Assembly (NCBI GenBank): GCA_046330935.1
Contig: JAXLRU010000004.1
Location: 664,304-728,303, forward strand
Direction of reading: 5' to 3'
From: JAXLRU01 sp046330935
Lineage (GTDB): Bacteria > Actinomycetota > Actinomycetes > Actinomycetales > Kineosporiaceae
DNA length: 64,000 nucleotides
A program made the translations under genes and the position numbers. How positions within the stretch are numbered: the first letter of the stretch is position 1; each line of letters starts with the position of its first letter. The notes beneath the pieces are model-generated. The model saw only the letters and a list, made by a program, of their open reading frames with translations. It was not told where the DNA came from and ran no database searches. Below are positions 9,729-19,691 of this stretch, in pieces.

Positions 9729-9729
9729 A

Positions 9730-10823
9730 TCAGACGACGTCGCGCACCTGGGCGAAGTGGCAGGCCACCGGGTGGCTCCCGCTGTGGGGGACCAGCGCCG
9801 GCTCCTCCTGGGCGCAGATGTCCTGCGCCTGCCAGCACCGGGTGCGGAACCGGCAGCCCGAGGGCGGGTTCACGGGGCTGGGGACGTCGCCGGTGAGGCG
9901 GATCCGCTCGCGGGTCTGCTCCCGCGCCGGGTCGGCGATCGGCGCCGCCGACAGCAGGGCCTGCGTGTACGGGTGCATCGGCCGGGTGTAGATGTCGTCC
10001 CGGGTGCCCAGCTCGACGATCTTGCCCAGGTACATCACGGCCACGCGGTCGGAGATGTGGCGCACCACGGACAGGTCGTGGGCGATGAACAGGTAGGACA
10101 GCCCCAGGGAGTCCTGGAGGTCCTCCAGCAGGTTCACGACGCCCGCCTGGACGGACACGTCGAGCGCGGAGACGGGCTCGTCGAGCACGAGCATCTTGGG
10201 GTTCAGGGCCAGGGCGCGGGCGATGCCGACGCGCTGGCGCTGGCCGCCCGAGAACTCGTGGGGGTAGCGGTTGCCGTGCTCGGGGTTGAGGCCCACGAGC
10301 CGCAGCAGCTCGGCGACGCGCGCCGGCCCCGAATCCTTGGACCACTGCCCGTGGATGCGCAGCGGCTCGGCGATGATGTCGTTGACGGCCATCTTGGGGT
10401 TCAGCGAGGCGTACGGGTCCTGGAACACGATCTGCATGTCCCGACGCACTCCCCGCAGGGCCGACGCCGACAGCGTGGTGAGCTCCTGCCCCTGGAACTG
10501 CACGGAGCCCGAGGTCGGCTTGTGCAGCTGCAGGACGGCGCGCCCCATCGTGGACTTGCCGCAGCCCGACTCCCCCACCACGCCGAGGGTCTCGCCCTCG
10601 CCGAGGGTGAAGCTGACCCCGCTGACGGCCTGCACCTCCCCGACCACGCGGCGGATCAGGCCGCCACCCTTGATCGGGAAGTGCTTGAACAGCTTGTCGA
10701 CGACGAGCAGCGCCTCGCGGTCGGCGATCGTCGCCGTCGCGCCTGCCTGGACCGCCTCGTTCGGGACGGCCTCGTGGGGCTGCCCGAGCGTGGGCCCGTC
10801 GCTGGGCCCGTCCATGGATGCGG

Positions 10824-10827
<4 letters not shown>
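9730..10827 (-). CDS. oligopeptide/dipeptide-type ABC importer, ATP-binding protein (OppF/DppF-like)
   Basis: A 365-residue ATPase and the last gene of the five-gene importer operon. It has Walker A GESGCGKST, Q-loop FQDPYASLNP, signature SGGQRQR, Walker B MLVLDEPVSALD and H-loop AHDLS. The C-terminal oligopeptide/dipeptide extension carries the Cys cluster (CRFRTRCWQAQDIC...C) typical of OppD/OppF. Its ATG overlaps the stop of the upstream ATPase by 4 nt (ATGA), implying translational coupling. The first about 40 residues are an unusual low-complexity extension. Forms a heterodimer with the neighbouring ATPase to power uptake. Confidence 0.94.
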
Positions 10828-11878
<1,051 letters not shown>

Positions 11879-11879
<1 letters not shown>

Positions 11880-12859
11880 CAGGCACGCACCCGGTTCTGC
11901 TTGGGGTCGAAGGCGTCGCGCAGGCCGTCACCGATGAAGTTGATGCACAGGGCGATCACGACGATGAACAGGCCGGGCCACCAGAACAGCCACGGCCGGG
12001 TCTGGGAGGCGTTCTGGTAGAAGGAGATGAGCAGGCCGAGCGAGGTCTCGGGCGAGCGGACGCCGAGGTTGAGGAAGCTCAGCGAGGTCTCCAGCAGGAT
12101 GGCAGAGGAAATCGTCAGAGTCGCGTTGACGATGATGGTTCCCACCGTGTTGGGCAGTAGGTGCCTCATAATGATCTGCGGGCCGGTGGCACCCAGCGCC
12201 CGCGCGGCCTCGACGAACTCCTTCTCGCGCAGGGAGAGGAACTCCCCGCGCACGAGCCGGGCCAACTGCCCCCAGATCAGCGTGCCAAGGACCAGCGCCA
12301 GCATCCAGATGCCGGACTCGCCCCACCGCTTGGAGACGACGGCCGCAATCAAGAGGAGGGGGATAGCGAGCACGAGGTCGGTGAGGCGCATCAGCACGCT
12401 CTCGGTGGCGCCGCGGAAGAAGCCGGCCAAGGCTCCGATGACCATGCCCAACAGCGTTGAGATGAGGCCGACCGTGATGGCGATGATCAGGCTGCGCTGG
12501 GCGCCACGCATGGTGAGGGCGAAGTAGTCCTTGCCCACGTTGTCCTGGCCGAACGGGTGCTCGCCGACGGCCATGCCGTCGCCGTCGACGAAGGACGGCA
12601 GCACGTCGAGGGTCATCCGCCCGCGGTCGACCACCTCGGCGGTGTTGACGTAGCTCTTGCCCCACCAGCCGGGGATGGGGCCGACGCCGATCGAGGTGAA
12701 GGTGAGCAGCACGACGCCGGCGAGGACCGTCAACGCAGCCATGGCCGCGCGGTGGCGGAAGAAGCGGCGACGCACGAGCTGGGCCGAGGTGCGCGCCTGG
12801 ACCGTGAACTCACGGTCGGGTGCGGCCAGGGCGGGGTCGGGGGTCGTCGGCGCGGTCAT
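11879..12859 (-). CDS. ABC importer permease (OppC/DppC-like)
   Basis: A 326-residue inner-membrane permease with an N-terminal OppC-type segment (RRRFFRHRAAMAALTVLAGVVL) and a binding-protein-dependent transport domain. The EAA-like cytoplasmic loop EAARALGATGPQIIMRHLLPN, which docks on the ATPases, is clear, and the C-terminal helix ends in GLRDAFDPK, typical of OppC. A sizeable periplasmic loop (WGKSYVNTAEVVDRGRMTLD) separates helices 1 and 2. Start ATG at 12859. It lies 46 bp after the OppB-like permease gene. Confidence 0.94.
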
Positions 12860-12905
12860 CGGTCCGTCCTTGCGGAGGCGGCGGGGCTGGCGGCGGGAGG
12901 AAGCG

Positions 12906-14435
12906 TCACGACAGCCGGACCCGCGGGTCGAGGTAGGCGTAGGCGATGTCGGCGAGCATGTTGAACACGACGATCGACACCGCCGTGACGATGAAGAAGG
13001 CCATCACGGGGTTCGGGTCGACCTCCCGCAGGGAAGTCACGAACAGCGAGCCCATGCCCTGCCAACCGAAGACGTTCTCAGAGATGACGGCGCCGGAGAT
13101 GACGGCACCGAAGTCGTAGGCGGCCAGCGTGGCGACGGGGATCAGCGCGTTGCGGAAGGCGTGCCGCAGTACGACCGTGCGCTCGGTGAGGCCCTTGGCC
13201 CGCGCCGTGCGCACGTAGTCGGCGTGCATGACCTCGAGCATCGTGGCGCGGGTGAACCGCGAGTAGGTCGCGAAGCTGATGAGCATGATCGACAGCGTCG
13301 GCAGGATCAGGTGGCTGCCGGCGTCGAGCAGCCGCACCCAGAAATCGCCTTCGAGGTTGGGCGTGTTCGAGCCGATGGTCGAGATCAGTCGCCCGTTGAC
13401 GGTGTCGGAGTAGTCGGGGACGGCCGCGAGCGACCGGTCCACCAGCATCCAGAGCAACCCGACGAAGCCCGTCAGCGCTCCGGCACGGGCGGCCTGCCCG
13501 CGGTCGAGCCCGCCGAACACCTGCCCGGCACCGATACCCACCGCGAGCAGCACCGCGCCGATGGCGAGGACGGTCAACCAGGAGGGGTCCTCGAGCACCG
13601 GGTCGAGGGCGAACTCCGCGACGGCGACGACGCCTGCGGTGGCCAATGCTGCGTACAGCACGCCGCGGCGCTTGAGGCCCGCGACGAGGAAGGTGATGCC
13701 CACGGCGGCGGCGAAGGTGAGGACGATCACCAGGGGCGGCTGCAGCGCCGGGTACTTGAACCACTCCGAGGCGGACAGGTAGACGAGGGCGGCCACAGAC
13801 GCGACGCCCGCCACTGCGCCCGTGATCAGGCGCCGGCGCCTGTCGCCCCCGATCAGCGTCGACCAGATGAGGCCCGAGACGGCGCCCAGGACGAGCGCGA
13901 CGGGTAGCGGGATGACGGGGTCCGCCAACCAGTTGTTGAACTGGATGCCGAGATACAGCTTGAGCAGCACCGCGATCCAGAAGATCGGCAGTGAGTAGAA
14001 CAGGAACGCGGCGAACGTGATCGTGTAGTCGAACCCGCTGTACTGGCGTAGGGCAGAGGCGATGCCGACGCTGACGCCCAGCAGGATCGCGAGGACGGTC
14101 GCCGTGATCACCAGTTTGATGGTGGTGCCCGCGGCCTGCGTCAGGAGTGGCCGGACCTCCTGCCCTCGCACCGTGGTGCCGAGGTCGCAGCCCTGACCGG
14201 GAACGACGCACTTCGCGACGCCGCCTGCCCAGCGACCATAGCGCTGCGGGATCGACTCGTCGAGGTGCAGGGCGGCGGCGCGTGCGGCGATCTTCTGGGC
14301 CCTGTTGGGCGACTGGTCCTGACGGAGGTCGTCCAGGGGGTCACCGGAGATGGCGACGAGGGCGTACACGAGCGCGGTGGCGACGATCAGGGTGAAGACG
14401 GAAACCACCATGCGGCGCACGACGAACACGAACAT
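12906..14435 (-). CDS. ABC importer permease (OppB/DppB-like) with a large membrane insertion
   Basis: A 509-residue OppB-type permease; the family is normally about 310-340 residues. The N-terminal MFVFVVRRMVVSVFTLIVAT and the C-terminal transport domain with the EAA loop (YVRTARAKGLTERTVVLRHAFRNA) and DPRVRLS end are typical. Between about residues 175 and 355, where OppB has a short loop, there is an insertion with about six extra hydrophobic segments. The reading frame is intact and hydrophobicity is coherent, so it is not an assembly artefact by eye. Second gene of the operon, after the binding protein. Confidence 0.9.
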   Translation of the reverse strand: MFVFVVRRMVVSVFTLIVATALVYALVAISGDPLDDLRQDQSPNRAQKIAARAAALHLDESIPQRYGRWAGGVAKCVVPGQGCDLGTTVRGQEVRPLLTQAAGTTIKLVITATVLAILLGVSVGIASALRQYSGFDYTITFAAFLFYSLPIFWIAVLLKLYLGIQFNNWLADPVIPLPVALVLGAVSGLIWSTLIGGDRRRRLITGAVAGVASVAALVYLSASEWFKYPALQPPLVIVLTFAAAVGITFLVAGLKRRGVLYAALATAGVVAVAEFALDPVLEDPSWLTVLAIGAVLLAVGIGAGQVFGGLDRGQAARAGALTGFVGLLWMLVDRSLAAVPDYSDTVNGRLISTIGSNTPNLEGDFWVRLLDAGSHLILPTLSIMLISFATYSRFTRATMLEVMHADYVRTARAKGLTERTVVLRHAFRNALIPVATLAAYDFGAVISGAVISENVFGWQGMGSLFVTSLREVDPNPVMAFFIVTAVSIVVFNMLADIAYAYLDPRVRLS

Positions 14436-14475
14436 CGAACGACTCCTGGAACCGGAGGGATGTCAGCAGGCGAGA

Positions 14476-14510
14476 TCGGGGGGCCGGGAGTGCTGCTCCC
14501 GGCCCCCCGA
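14476..14510 (-). terminator. 15-bp hairpin between binding-protein and permease genes
   Basis: Arms 14476-14490 and 14496-14510 pair perfectly around a 5-nt TGCTG loop, 57 nt past the binding-protein stop codon and inside the operon. No U-run follows. Probably a leaky terminator or 3'-end stabiliser that keeps binding protein in excess over the membrane components. Confidence 0.65.
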
Positions 14511-14566
14511 GTCACTCACCGCGGCGAGTGGACGCCGCATTGCTGCTACGGGCGGAACCGTACCGA

Positions 14567-16303
14567 TCAGGACTTGTTCCACTCCTGCATGTTCCAGGTC
14601 AGCCCCGACTGCGAGGCGTTGGGGATCACCTTCTCGACCTTGCTGTTCCAGGCGGCGACCGCCGGGAAGGCGAACACCGGGACGGTGGCGAGGTCGTCCC
14701 ACAGGATCTTCTCGATCTGCTTGATGAGGTCCACCTGCTTGGCGCGGTCGAGCTCGCCGTTCAGCTGGGCCGTCAGCGTGTCCACCTGCGGGTTGCTGTA
14801 CTTGCCGTTGTTGTTGCCACCGTTGGTGACGTAGGTGCTCGAGGAGCCGGAGATCAGCGGCGAACCGGACCAGGCGTAGAGGGCGACGTCGAAGTTGCCG
14901 TTCGCGAGGCCGTTGCCGAAGAAGTCCGCCGTGCCGGCGTCGACGATCTTGAAGCCGGCCTGGCCGCAGGAGTCACGGAGCAGCTCGACCTCGGAGGTAC
15001 GGCGCGGGTTCGGCGTCTTGTACCCGACCCGGACGGTGAGCCCCGCCTTGCCCTTGCGGTCGAGGATCGCCTTCGCGCCCGGGATGTCGACCGCGTCGTA
15101 CTTGGAGTCGATGATCGCGGGGGCGACGTCGGGGTACTCGGCCTGGAAGGGCAGGAAGTAACGCGACTGCAGGATCTTCGCGTTCGGGTTCTGCGGCTTG
15201 ATCAGGTTGTCGACGATCCGCTGCCGCGGCAGGCACTTCGTGAAAGCCTCGCGCAGGTCGCGGTCGGTGAACGGGTTGCCCTTGCGGAAGTTGAAGTCGA
15301 AGTGCTCCCAGGTGTACTGGTCGTAGCCCTTGACCTGCACGGACGAGCCGATCGACTGCAGCTGCTGGAGCAGCTCCGGGTTCGGCTGCGGGTCCATCGC
15401 GTCGATCTCGCCGTTCTGCAGGGCGAGCGCCTGCTGGTCCTGCGTGATCGTGCGGATGACGACCTTCGCCACCTTGGGCGGGGTCCCCCACCACTTGGGG
15501 TTGACGGCGAGGGTCACCGACTGGCCGCCCTGCCAGGAGTCGATCATGTACGGGCCAGCGGAGGGCGAGATGTCCTTGAGGAACTCGCCCTTCTTGAACA
15601 CCCAGCCGTCGTTGTAGAACGTGCCGGCCTTGGACAGCGCCGCCTCGTCCTTGTTCTTGACCGCGGCGATGATGTCGGAGACGCCCGACTTCGACTCGAC
15701 GATGTGCGCCGGCATGATCGCCGTGGCGCCGTAGAGGCCCTGCCAGTCGGCGAACACCGAGTTGAAGGTCACGGTGAAGGTCTTGTCGCCGTCGTTGCAC
15801 TCGGGGACCTGCTGGAGGTCGTAGCCCGTGCTGCCGGCGGTGGAGAAGACGAGGATGTCGTTGCCCTCGTCGTCCTTCTTGCCCGTCTTGTACTGGGCCG
15901 AGTTGGCGACCCACGCGAGCACCGCGTCGTCGCAGTCGATCGGGTTGCCGTCGCTCCAGACAGCCTTGTCGCTGAAGGTGTACTTGATCTTCAGCGGGTT
16001 GTCGGAGAGCTTCTCGTAGGACCCGAACTCCTTGTCGGGGATGATCTGGCCCTCGTTGTCGTAGTACCAGAAGCCGCGCAGCACCTGGTTGAGCACCACG
16101 GCGTTGGCGGTGGCGTTCTGGGCCGCCGTGTTGTTGTTGTAGCTCTGGAACTCCTGCTCCCAAGCGAAGGTGATGGTCGCCTGCTTGGTACCGGCCGACG
16201 GCTTGGCGTCGTCCTTCTTGTCGTTGTTCGCGCAGGCGCTCAGGATCAGAGCCGGCACGGCGGCGATCGCCACGGCGCGCAACGCCTTGGGCATCGTGCT
16301 CAA
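14567..16303 (-). CDS. ABC importer substrate-binding lipoprotein, family 5
   Basis: A 578-residue SBP_bac_5 (OppA/DppA-type) protein. The signal is a lipoprotein signal with lipobox LSAC (Cys at about 24). The mature protein shows family landmarks: NQVLRGFWYYDNEGQIIPD, VWSDGNPIDCDDAVLAW, ALQNGEIDAMDPQPNPELL and the C-terminal repeat region. TTG at 16303 is chosen because AGGAG lies 7 nt upstream; ATG at 16294 is the alternative and would leave the ribosome site 16 nt away. First gene of the operon. Ligand not predictable; oligopeptides are the default for the family. The long upstream gap holds a candidate operator (16627-16650). Confidence 0.94.
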   Translation of the reverse strand: MSTMPKALRAVAIAAVPALILSACANNDKKDDAKPSAGTKQATITFAWEQEFQSYNNNTAAQNATANAVVLNQVLRGFWYYDNEGQIIPDKEFGSYEKLSDNPLKIKYTFSDKAVWSDGNPIDCDDAVLAWVANSAQYKTGKKDDEGNDILVFSTAGSTGYDLQQVPECNDGDKTFTVTFNSVFADWQGLYGATAIMPAHIVESKSGVSDIIAAVKNKDEAALSKAGTFYNDGWVFKKGEFLKDISPSAGPYMIDSWQGGQSVTLAVNPKWWGTPPKVAKVVIRTITQDQQALALQNGEIDAMDPQPNPELLQQLQSIGSSVQVKGYDQYTWEHFDFNFRKGNPFTDRDLREAFTKCLPRQRIVDNLIKPQNPNAKILQSRYFLPFQAEYPDVAPAIIDSKYDAVDIPGAKAILDRKGKAGLTVRVGYKTPNPRRTSEVELLRDSCGQAGFKIVDAGTADFFGNGLANGNFDVALYAWSGSPLISGSSSTYVTNGGNNNGKYSNPQVDTLTAQLNGELDRAKQVDLIKQIEKILWDDLATVPVFAFPAVAAWNSKVEKVIPNASQSGLTWNMQEWNKS

Positions 16304-16741
16304 GCTGGTGCTCCTCTTCGGGAAGTGCGAGGACCGGGCCTGCTGGGCCAGCATCCCCGGTCACGGCCCCCCACCGGCATGGCGGACGACCAACCCCTCG
16401 CGATGGCTGGGGACAGGAAATATTGCGGAACAGCCCGGGCGCAAGCGGAGAAAGGCCCTGTTACCGAGATGCAACAACGAAGGATCTCCGGGTGCGGGCA
16501 GGATCGACCGAACGCCCTACCGCCGTGGCGGCGGAGCCGCCGGTCAAGACGCCCTCCCGTGATGCCCCTCACCTCACCCTGGTCTTCTCGGCTGCGACAC
16601 CGTCGTCGAGCACCCTGCAGTGATCCTCACACCCAGTGACGCCAGTGTGACACCTTGCCTACTGTACGCCGCCGCACGGTTGACCCCGGCGACGACAGTC
16701 AGATCATGCAGGGACAACCCGGCGCGCACCAGACCAGACAC
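16304..16741. other. 438-bp intergenic region upstream of the importer operon
   Basis: No convincing gene. It holds the importer's regulatory region: an inverted repeat at 16627-16650, a -10-like TACAGT (16661-16666, minus strand) just upstream of it, a slightly AT-richer stretch at 16415-16440 that could hold a nearer promoter, and a short GC hairpin around 16520-16545 that may end the diguanylate cyclase transcript. Confidence 0.5.
16627..16650. promoter_or_regulatory. candidate operator TCACAC-N12-GTGTGA
   Basis: Perfect 6-bp arms spaced by 12 bp, just downstream of a -10-like TACAGT on the minus strand (16661-16666). It could control the importer operon about 320 bp away. It resembles the GTGTCAC half-sites near the GH6 promoter. 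Confidence 0.35.
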
Positions 16742-18490
16742 TCACGGTTCGCGCCGATCGGCGCGGGTCGGACGTCCCGGGCGTCCTGCACGGGCGGATA
16801 CCGCCTGCCGGGCCACCGACGCGCCGGGCGGAGACGACGCGGGCTCCCCGCGCCCCGTCCCACGACGGGGTGCCGGGACGCCCGCCGGCGAGGGCAGCCG
16901 TGCGGCCCCGTCGTCCCGGGCGACGACCGTCCGGTCACGACCTCGCTCCTTCGCGAGGTACAGCGCATGGTCGGCGGCACGCACGAGACGGTCGAGGTCG
17001 GCGTCCACGCGCTCGGCCGCGATCCGGGAGCTCGCCACCCCGAACGACGCGGTCACCGCGACCGCCTCGCCCTCCCCCACGGCCACCGGGGCGGAGGCCA
17101 CCGCGGCGCGGAGCCGCTCGGCCAGCGCCCGGGCCGTCGAGGCGTCGCCGCCGGGCACGAGCACCGCGAACTCCTCCCCACCGAACCTGGCCACCACGAC
17201 GTCGGCGTCGGCGTGCCTGCGCAGCCGGGCGGAGACCTCGACGAGGACCGCGTCCCCCACCAGATGACCCCGGGTGTCGTTGATCCGCTTGAAGTGGTCG
17301 AGGTCGAGGATGATCACCGCCATGGGGGTCCCGCTACCGGCCGACCGCTCCCCTTCCGCCCGGACCAGCTCGTTGAACCGGCGGCGGTTGCACAGGCCCG
17401 TCAGGCCGTCCGTCGTCGCGAGCCGTTCCTGCTCGGCGAGGGCCGCCGTGAGCGCCTCGGACAAGCGGGTCCGGTCGCGGATGATGAGCAGCTGGCGCAG
17501 CATCGGCCCCACGATCATCACCATCACGACGACGAGGACGCCCACCCGGCGGTCACCGAGCTCGCGGATTAGCACCACGACGACTCCGGCCGCCGACAAC
17601 AGCAGCAGGGGCACGCTGATGTCGCGGTCCATCAGTTGCGGTTGGGCGTCGGGTTCGTCGTGCCTGGCGGCGATCAGCGACCCGAGCACGAGCAGGACGC
17701 CCTGCGTCTGCCACCCCACGTTCGCCCAGCCGCCGTCGCCGACGCTTCCGCCCAGCGACAGGTACGACGTCACGGCGTCCGTGAAGCAGCCGACGATCAT
17801 GCCGCTCATCCACACGAGCACGGACACGGGCACGGTTCGGTGCCCCGCCAGGCCGCCGCTGAACAGCGTCACCATCACGGCGACGTCGAGCAGGACGAAG
17901 CCGATGTCCACCCAGCCGTTGACGTCGGGGTGCCGGGTCAGCCGGGGGGTGACCAGCAGGTACCACCCCAGCGCCCCGAGCGTGATCGCCAGCAGGGCCG
18001 CATCGACCAGGTTGCGGGAGTGCCGGATCAGGCTCGTCCCGCCGAAGCCCAGCAGGTAGCCCGGGACGAGCACCACGAGGGCGAGGACGAGCAGCAGGTT
18101 CGCGACGCCGATCGCCGCCGGCATGGACGGGACGTAGGTGCCCACGACCCAGGCCAGCATCCCCGCGAGCGTCGCCGAGGCCGACCCGGCGAACACGCGC
18201 CACATCCGCCGCTTGCGCCCCCGGCTGCGCCGGTAGGTGACGACGTTGGTGCAGGCCAGGACCGCGAACGGGGCGACGCAGACCACGACCTGGACGAACC
18301 GGGACGCCGTAGCCGAGCTCGCCGTGGCCGCCAGCGCTACCGCGTACAGGACGACCCAGCACAGGGCGGCGGCCGCCGCGGCCCGCACCGCGCGGTCGGC
18401 GGCGATGGCACGGGTGCACTCCGCGCGCTCGCGCGCGACCCGCGCCGACCCGTCCGTCACCCGTCGGGCATCGACCGGCGCGGGGCCCAC
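16742..18490 (-). CDS. membrane diguanylate cyclase (GGDEF domain)
   Basis: A 582-residue protein with about nine or ten hydrophobic segments (residues about 36-335) followed by a short coiled linker (RLSEALTAALAEQERLATTD) and a GGDEF domain (357-515) that makes c-di-GMP from GTP. The active-site motif is GGEEF (437-441), an active variant, with metal-binding DLDHFKRIND. The product-inhibition I-site (RxxD five residues before the motif) is absent; DADV is there instead. The C-terminal 60 residues are a basic, disordered-looking tail. GTG at 18490 is the longest start; no good ribosome site is seen, so the true start may be further in. The signal sensed by the membrane part is unknown. Confidence 0.92.
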   Translation of the reverse strand: MGPAPVDARRVTDGSARVARERAECTRAIAADRAVRAAAAAALCWVVLYAVALAATASSATASRFVQVVVCVAPFAVLACTNVVTYRRSRGRKRRMWRVFAGSASATLAGMLAWVVGTYVPSMPAAIGVANLLLVLALVVLVPGYLLGFGGTSLIRHSRNLVDAALLAITLGALGWYLLVTPRLTRHPDVNGWVDIGFVLLDVAVMVTLFSGGLAGHRTVPVSVLVWMSGMIVGCFTDAVTSYLSLGGSVGDGGWANVGWQTQGVLLVLGSLIAARHDEPDAQPQLMDRDISVPLLLLSAAGVVVVLIRELGDRRVGVLVVVMVMIVGPMLRQLLIIRDRTRLSEALTAALAEQERLATTDGLTGLCNRRRFNELVRAEGERSAGSGTPMAVIILDLDHFKRINDTRGHLVGDAVLVEVSARLRRHADADVVVARFGGEEFAVLVPGGDASTARALAERLRAAVASAPVAVGEGEAVAVTASFGVASSRIAAERVDADLDRLVRAADHALYLAKERGRDRTVVARDDGAARLPSPAGVPAPRRGTGRGEPASSPPGASVARQAVSARAGRPGRPTRADRREP

Positions 18491-18589
18491 CTGAACGACA
18501 GGTGCACCCGACGTCGTGCGTCGGAGGACACCGAGCGCTCGCGGGCCGGCGAAGCGGCCTGGGCGAGGCGAGTCGCCGCGGACGGGCGG

Positions 18590-19675
18590 TCACACGTTGA
18601 AGCGGAACTCCACGACGTCGCCGTCGGCCATGACGTAGTCCTTGCCCTCGATCCGGGCCTTGCCCTTGGCGCGTGCCTCGGCGACGGACCCGCAGGCCAG
18701 CAGGTCCTCGAAGCCGATCACCTCGGCCTTGATGAAGCCGCGCTGGAAGTCGGTGTGGATGACGCCGGCGGCCTGAGGCGCCGTCCAGCCCTGGCGGATC
18801 GTCCAGGCGCGGGCCTCCTTGGGCCCGGCCGTGAGGTAGCTCTGCAGTCCGAGGGTGTGGAAGCCGACGCGGGCGAGCTGGTCGAGGCCCGACTCCTCCT
18901 GCCCGACGCTGGCGAGCAGCTCGGCGGCCTCGTCGGGTTCGAGCTCGACCAGCTCGGACTCGAGCTTGGCGTCGAGGAAGATCGCGTCGGCGGGGGCGAC
19001 GAGGGCGCGCAGGCGTTCCTGCATCGCCGTGTCGGCGAGGCCGTCCTCGTCGACGTTGAAGACGTAGATGAACGGCTTGCCGGTGAGCAGCGACAGCTCC
19101 TTGATCACCGACGTGTCGATGCCGGCCTTCGCGGCGCCCGCGTGCAGCGTCGTCCCGGCCTCGAGCAGCTTCTGCGCCGCCTGGGCGGCCTCGAGGACCG
19201 CCTTGTCGGTCTTCTTGCCGGTGACTTCCTTCGCGATCCGCGGGACGGCCTTCTCCAGCGTCTGGAGGTCGGCGAGGATCAGCTCGGTGTGGATCGTGTC
19301 GATGTCGTCGGCGGGGTCGACCCGGCCGTTGACGTGGACGACGTCGGAGTCGGCGAAGGCGCGCACGACCTGGCAGATGGCGTCGGCCTCGCGGATGTTC
19401 GCGAGGAACTTGTTGCCCAGGCCCTCGCCCTCGCTGGCGCCCTTGACGATGCCCGCGATGTCGACGAACGACACGGTCGCGGGCACGATCTTCTCGCTGG
19501 AGAAGAGCTTGGCCAGCTGCGGAAGCCGCTCGTCGGGCAGCGGGACGACGCCCACGTTGGGCTCGATGGTGGCGAACGGATAGTTCGCGGCCAGGACGTC
19601 CGCCTTGGTCAGGGCGTTGAACAGGGTGGACTTGCCGACGTTGGGCAGGCCGACGATGCCGATGGTGAGCGCCAC
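18590..19675 (-). CDS. ychF: redox/ribosome-associated GTPase-family ATPase YchF/OLA1
   Basis: A 361-residue YchF protein, the standard length. The N-terminus MALTIGIVGLPNVGKSTLFN carries the P-loop; NYPFATIEPNVG, switch II DIAGIVKGASEGEGLGN and the C-terminal TGS domain (AWTIRQGWTAPQAAGVIHTDFQRGFIKAEV) are all present. YchF binds ATP in preference to GTP and associates with ribosomes. GTG start at 19675; a TAGACT -10 box (19685-19690, minus strand) lies 9 nt upstream, inside the gap to the ABC permease gene, so ychF has its own promoter. Confidence 0.97.
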   Translation of the reverse strand: MALTIGIVGLPNVGKSTLFNALTKADVLAANYPFATIEPNVGVVPLPDERLPQLAKLFSSEKIVPATVSFVDIAGIVKGASEGEGLGNKFLANIREADAICQVVRAFADSDVVHVNGRVDPADDIDTIHTELILADLQTLEKAVPRIAKEVTGKKTDKAVLEAAQAAQKLLEAGTTLHAGAAKAGIDTSVIKELSLLTGKPFIYVFNVDEDGLADTAMQERLRALVAPADAIFLDAKLESELVELEPDEAAELLASVGQEESGLDQLARVGFHTLGLQSYLTAGPKEARAWTIRQGWTAPQAAGVIHTDFQRGFIKAEVIGFEDLLACGSVAEARAKGKARIEGKDYVMADGDVVEFRFNV

Positions 19676-19691
19676 GAGGACGAGAGTCTAG

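Noticed and set aside
18488..18504. CACCTG-N5-CAGGTG palindrome at the diguanylate cyclase start
   Set aside because: It overlaps the putative start codon and short palindromes of this kind are frequent by chance here; the start itself is uncertain.
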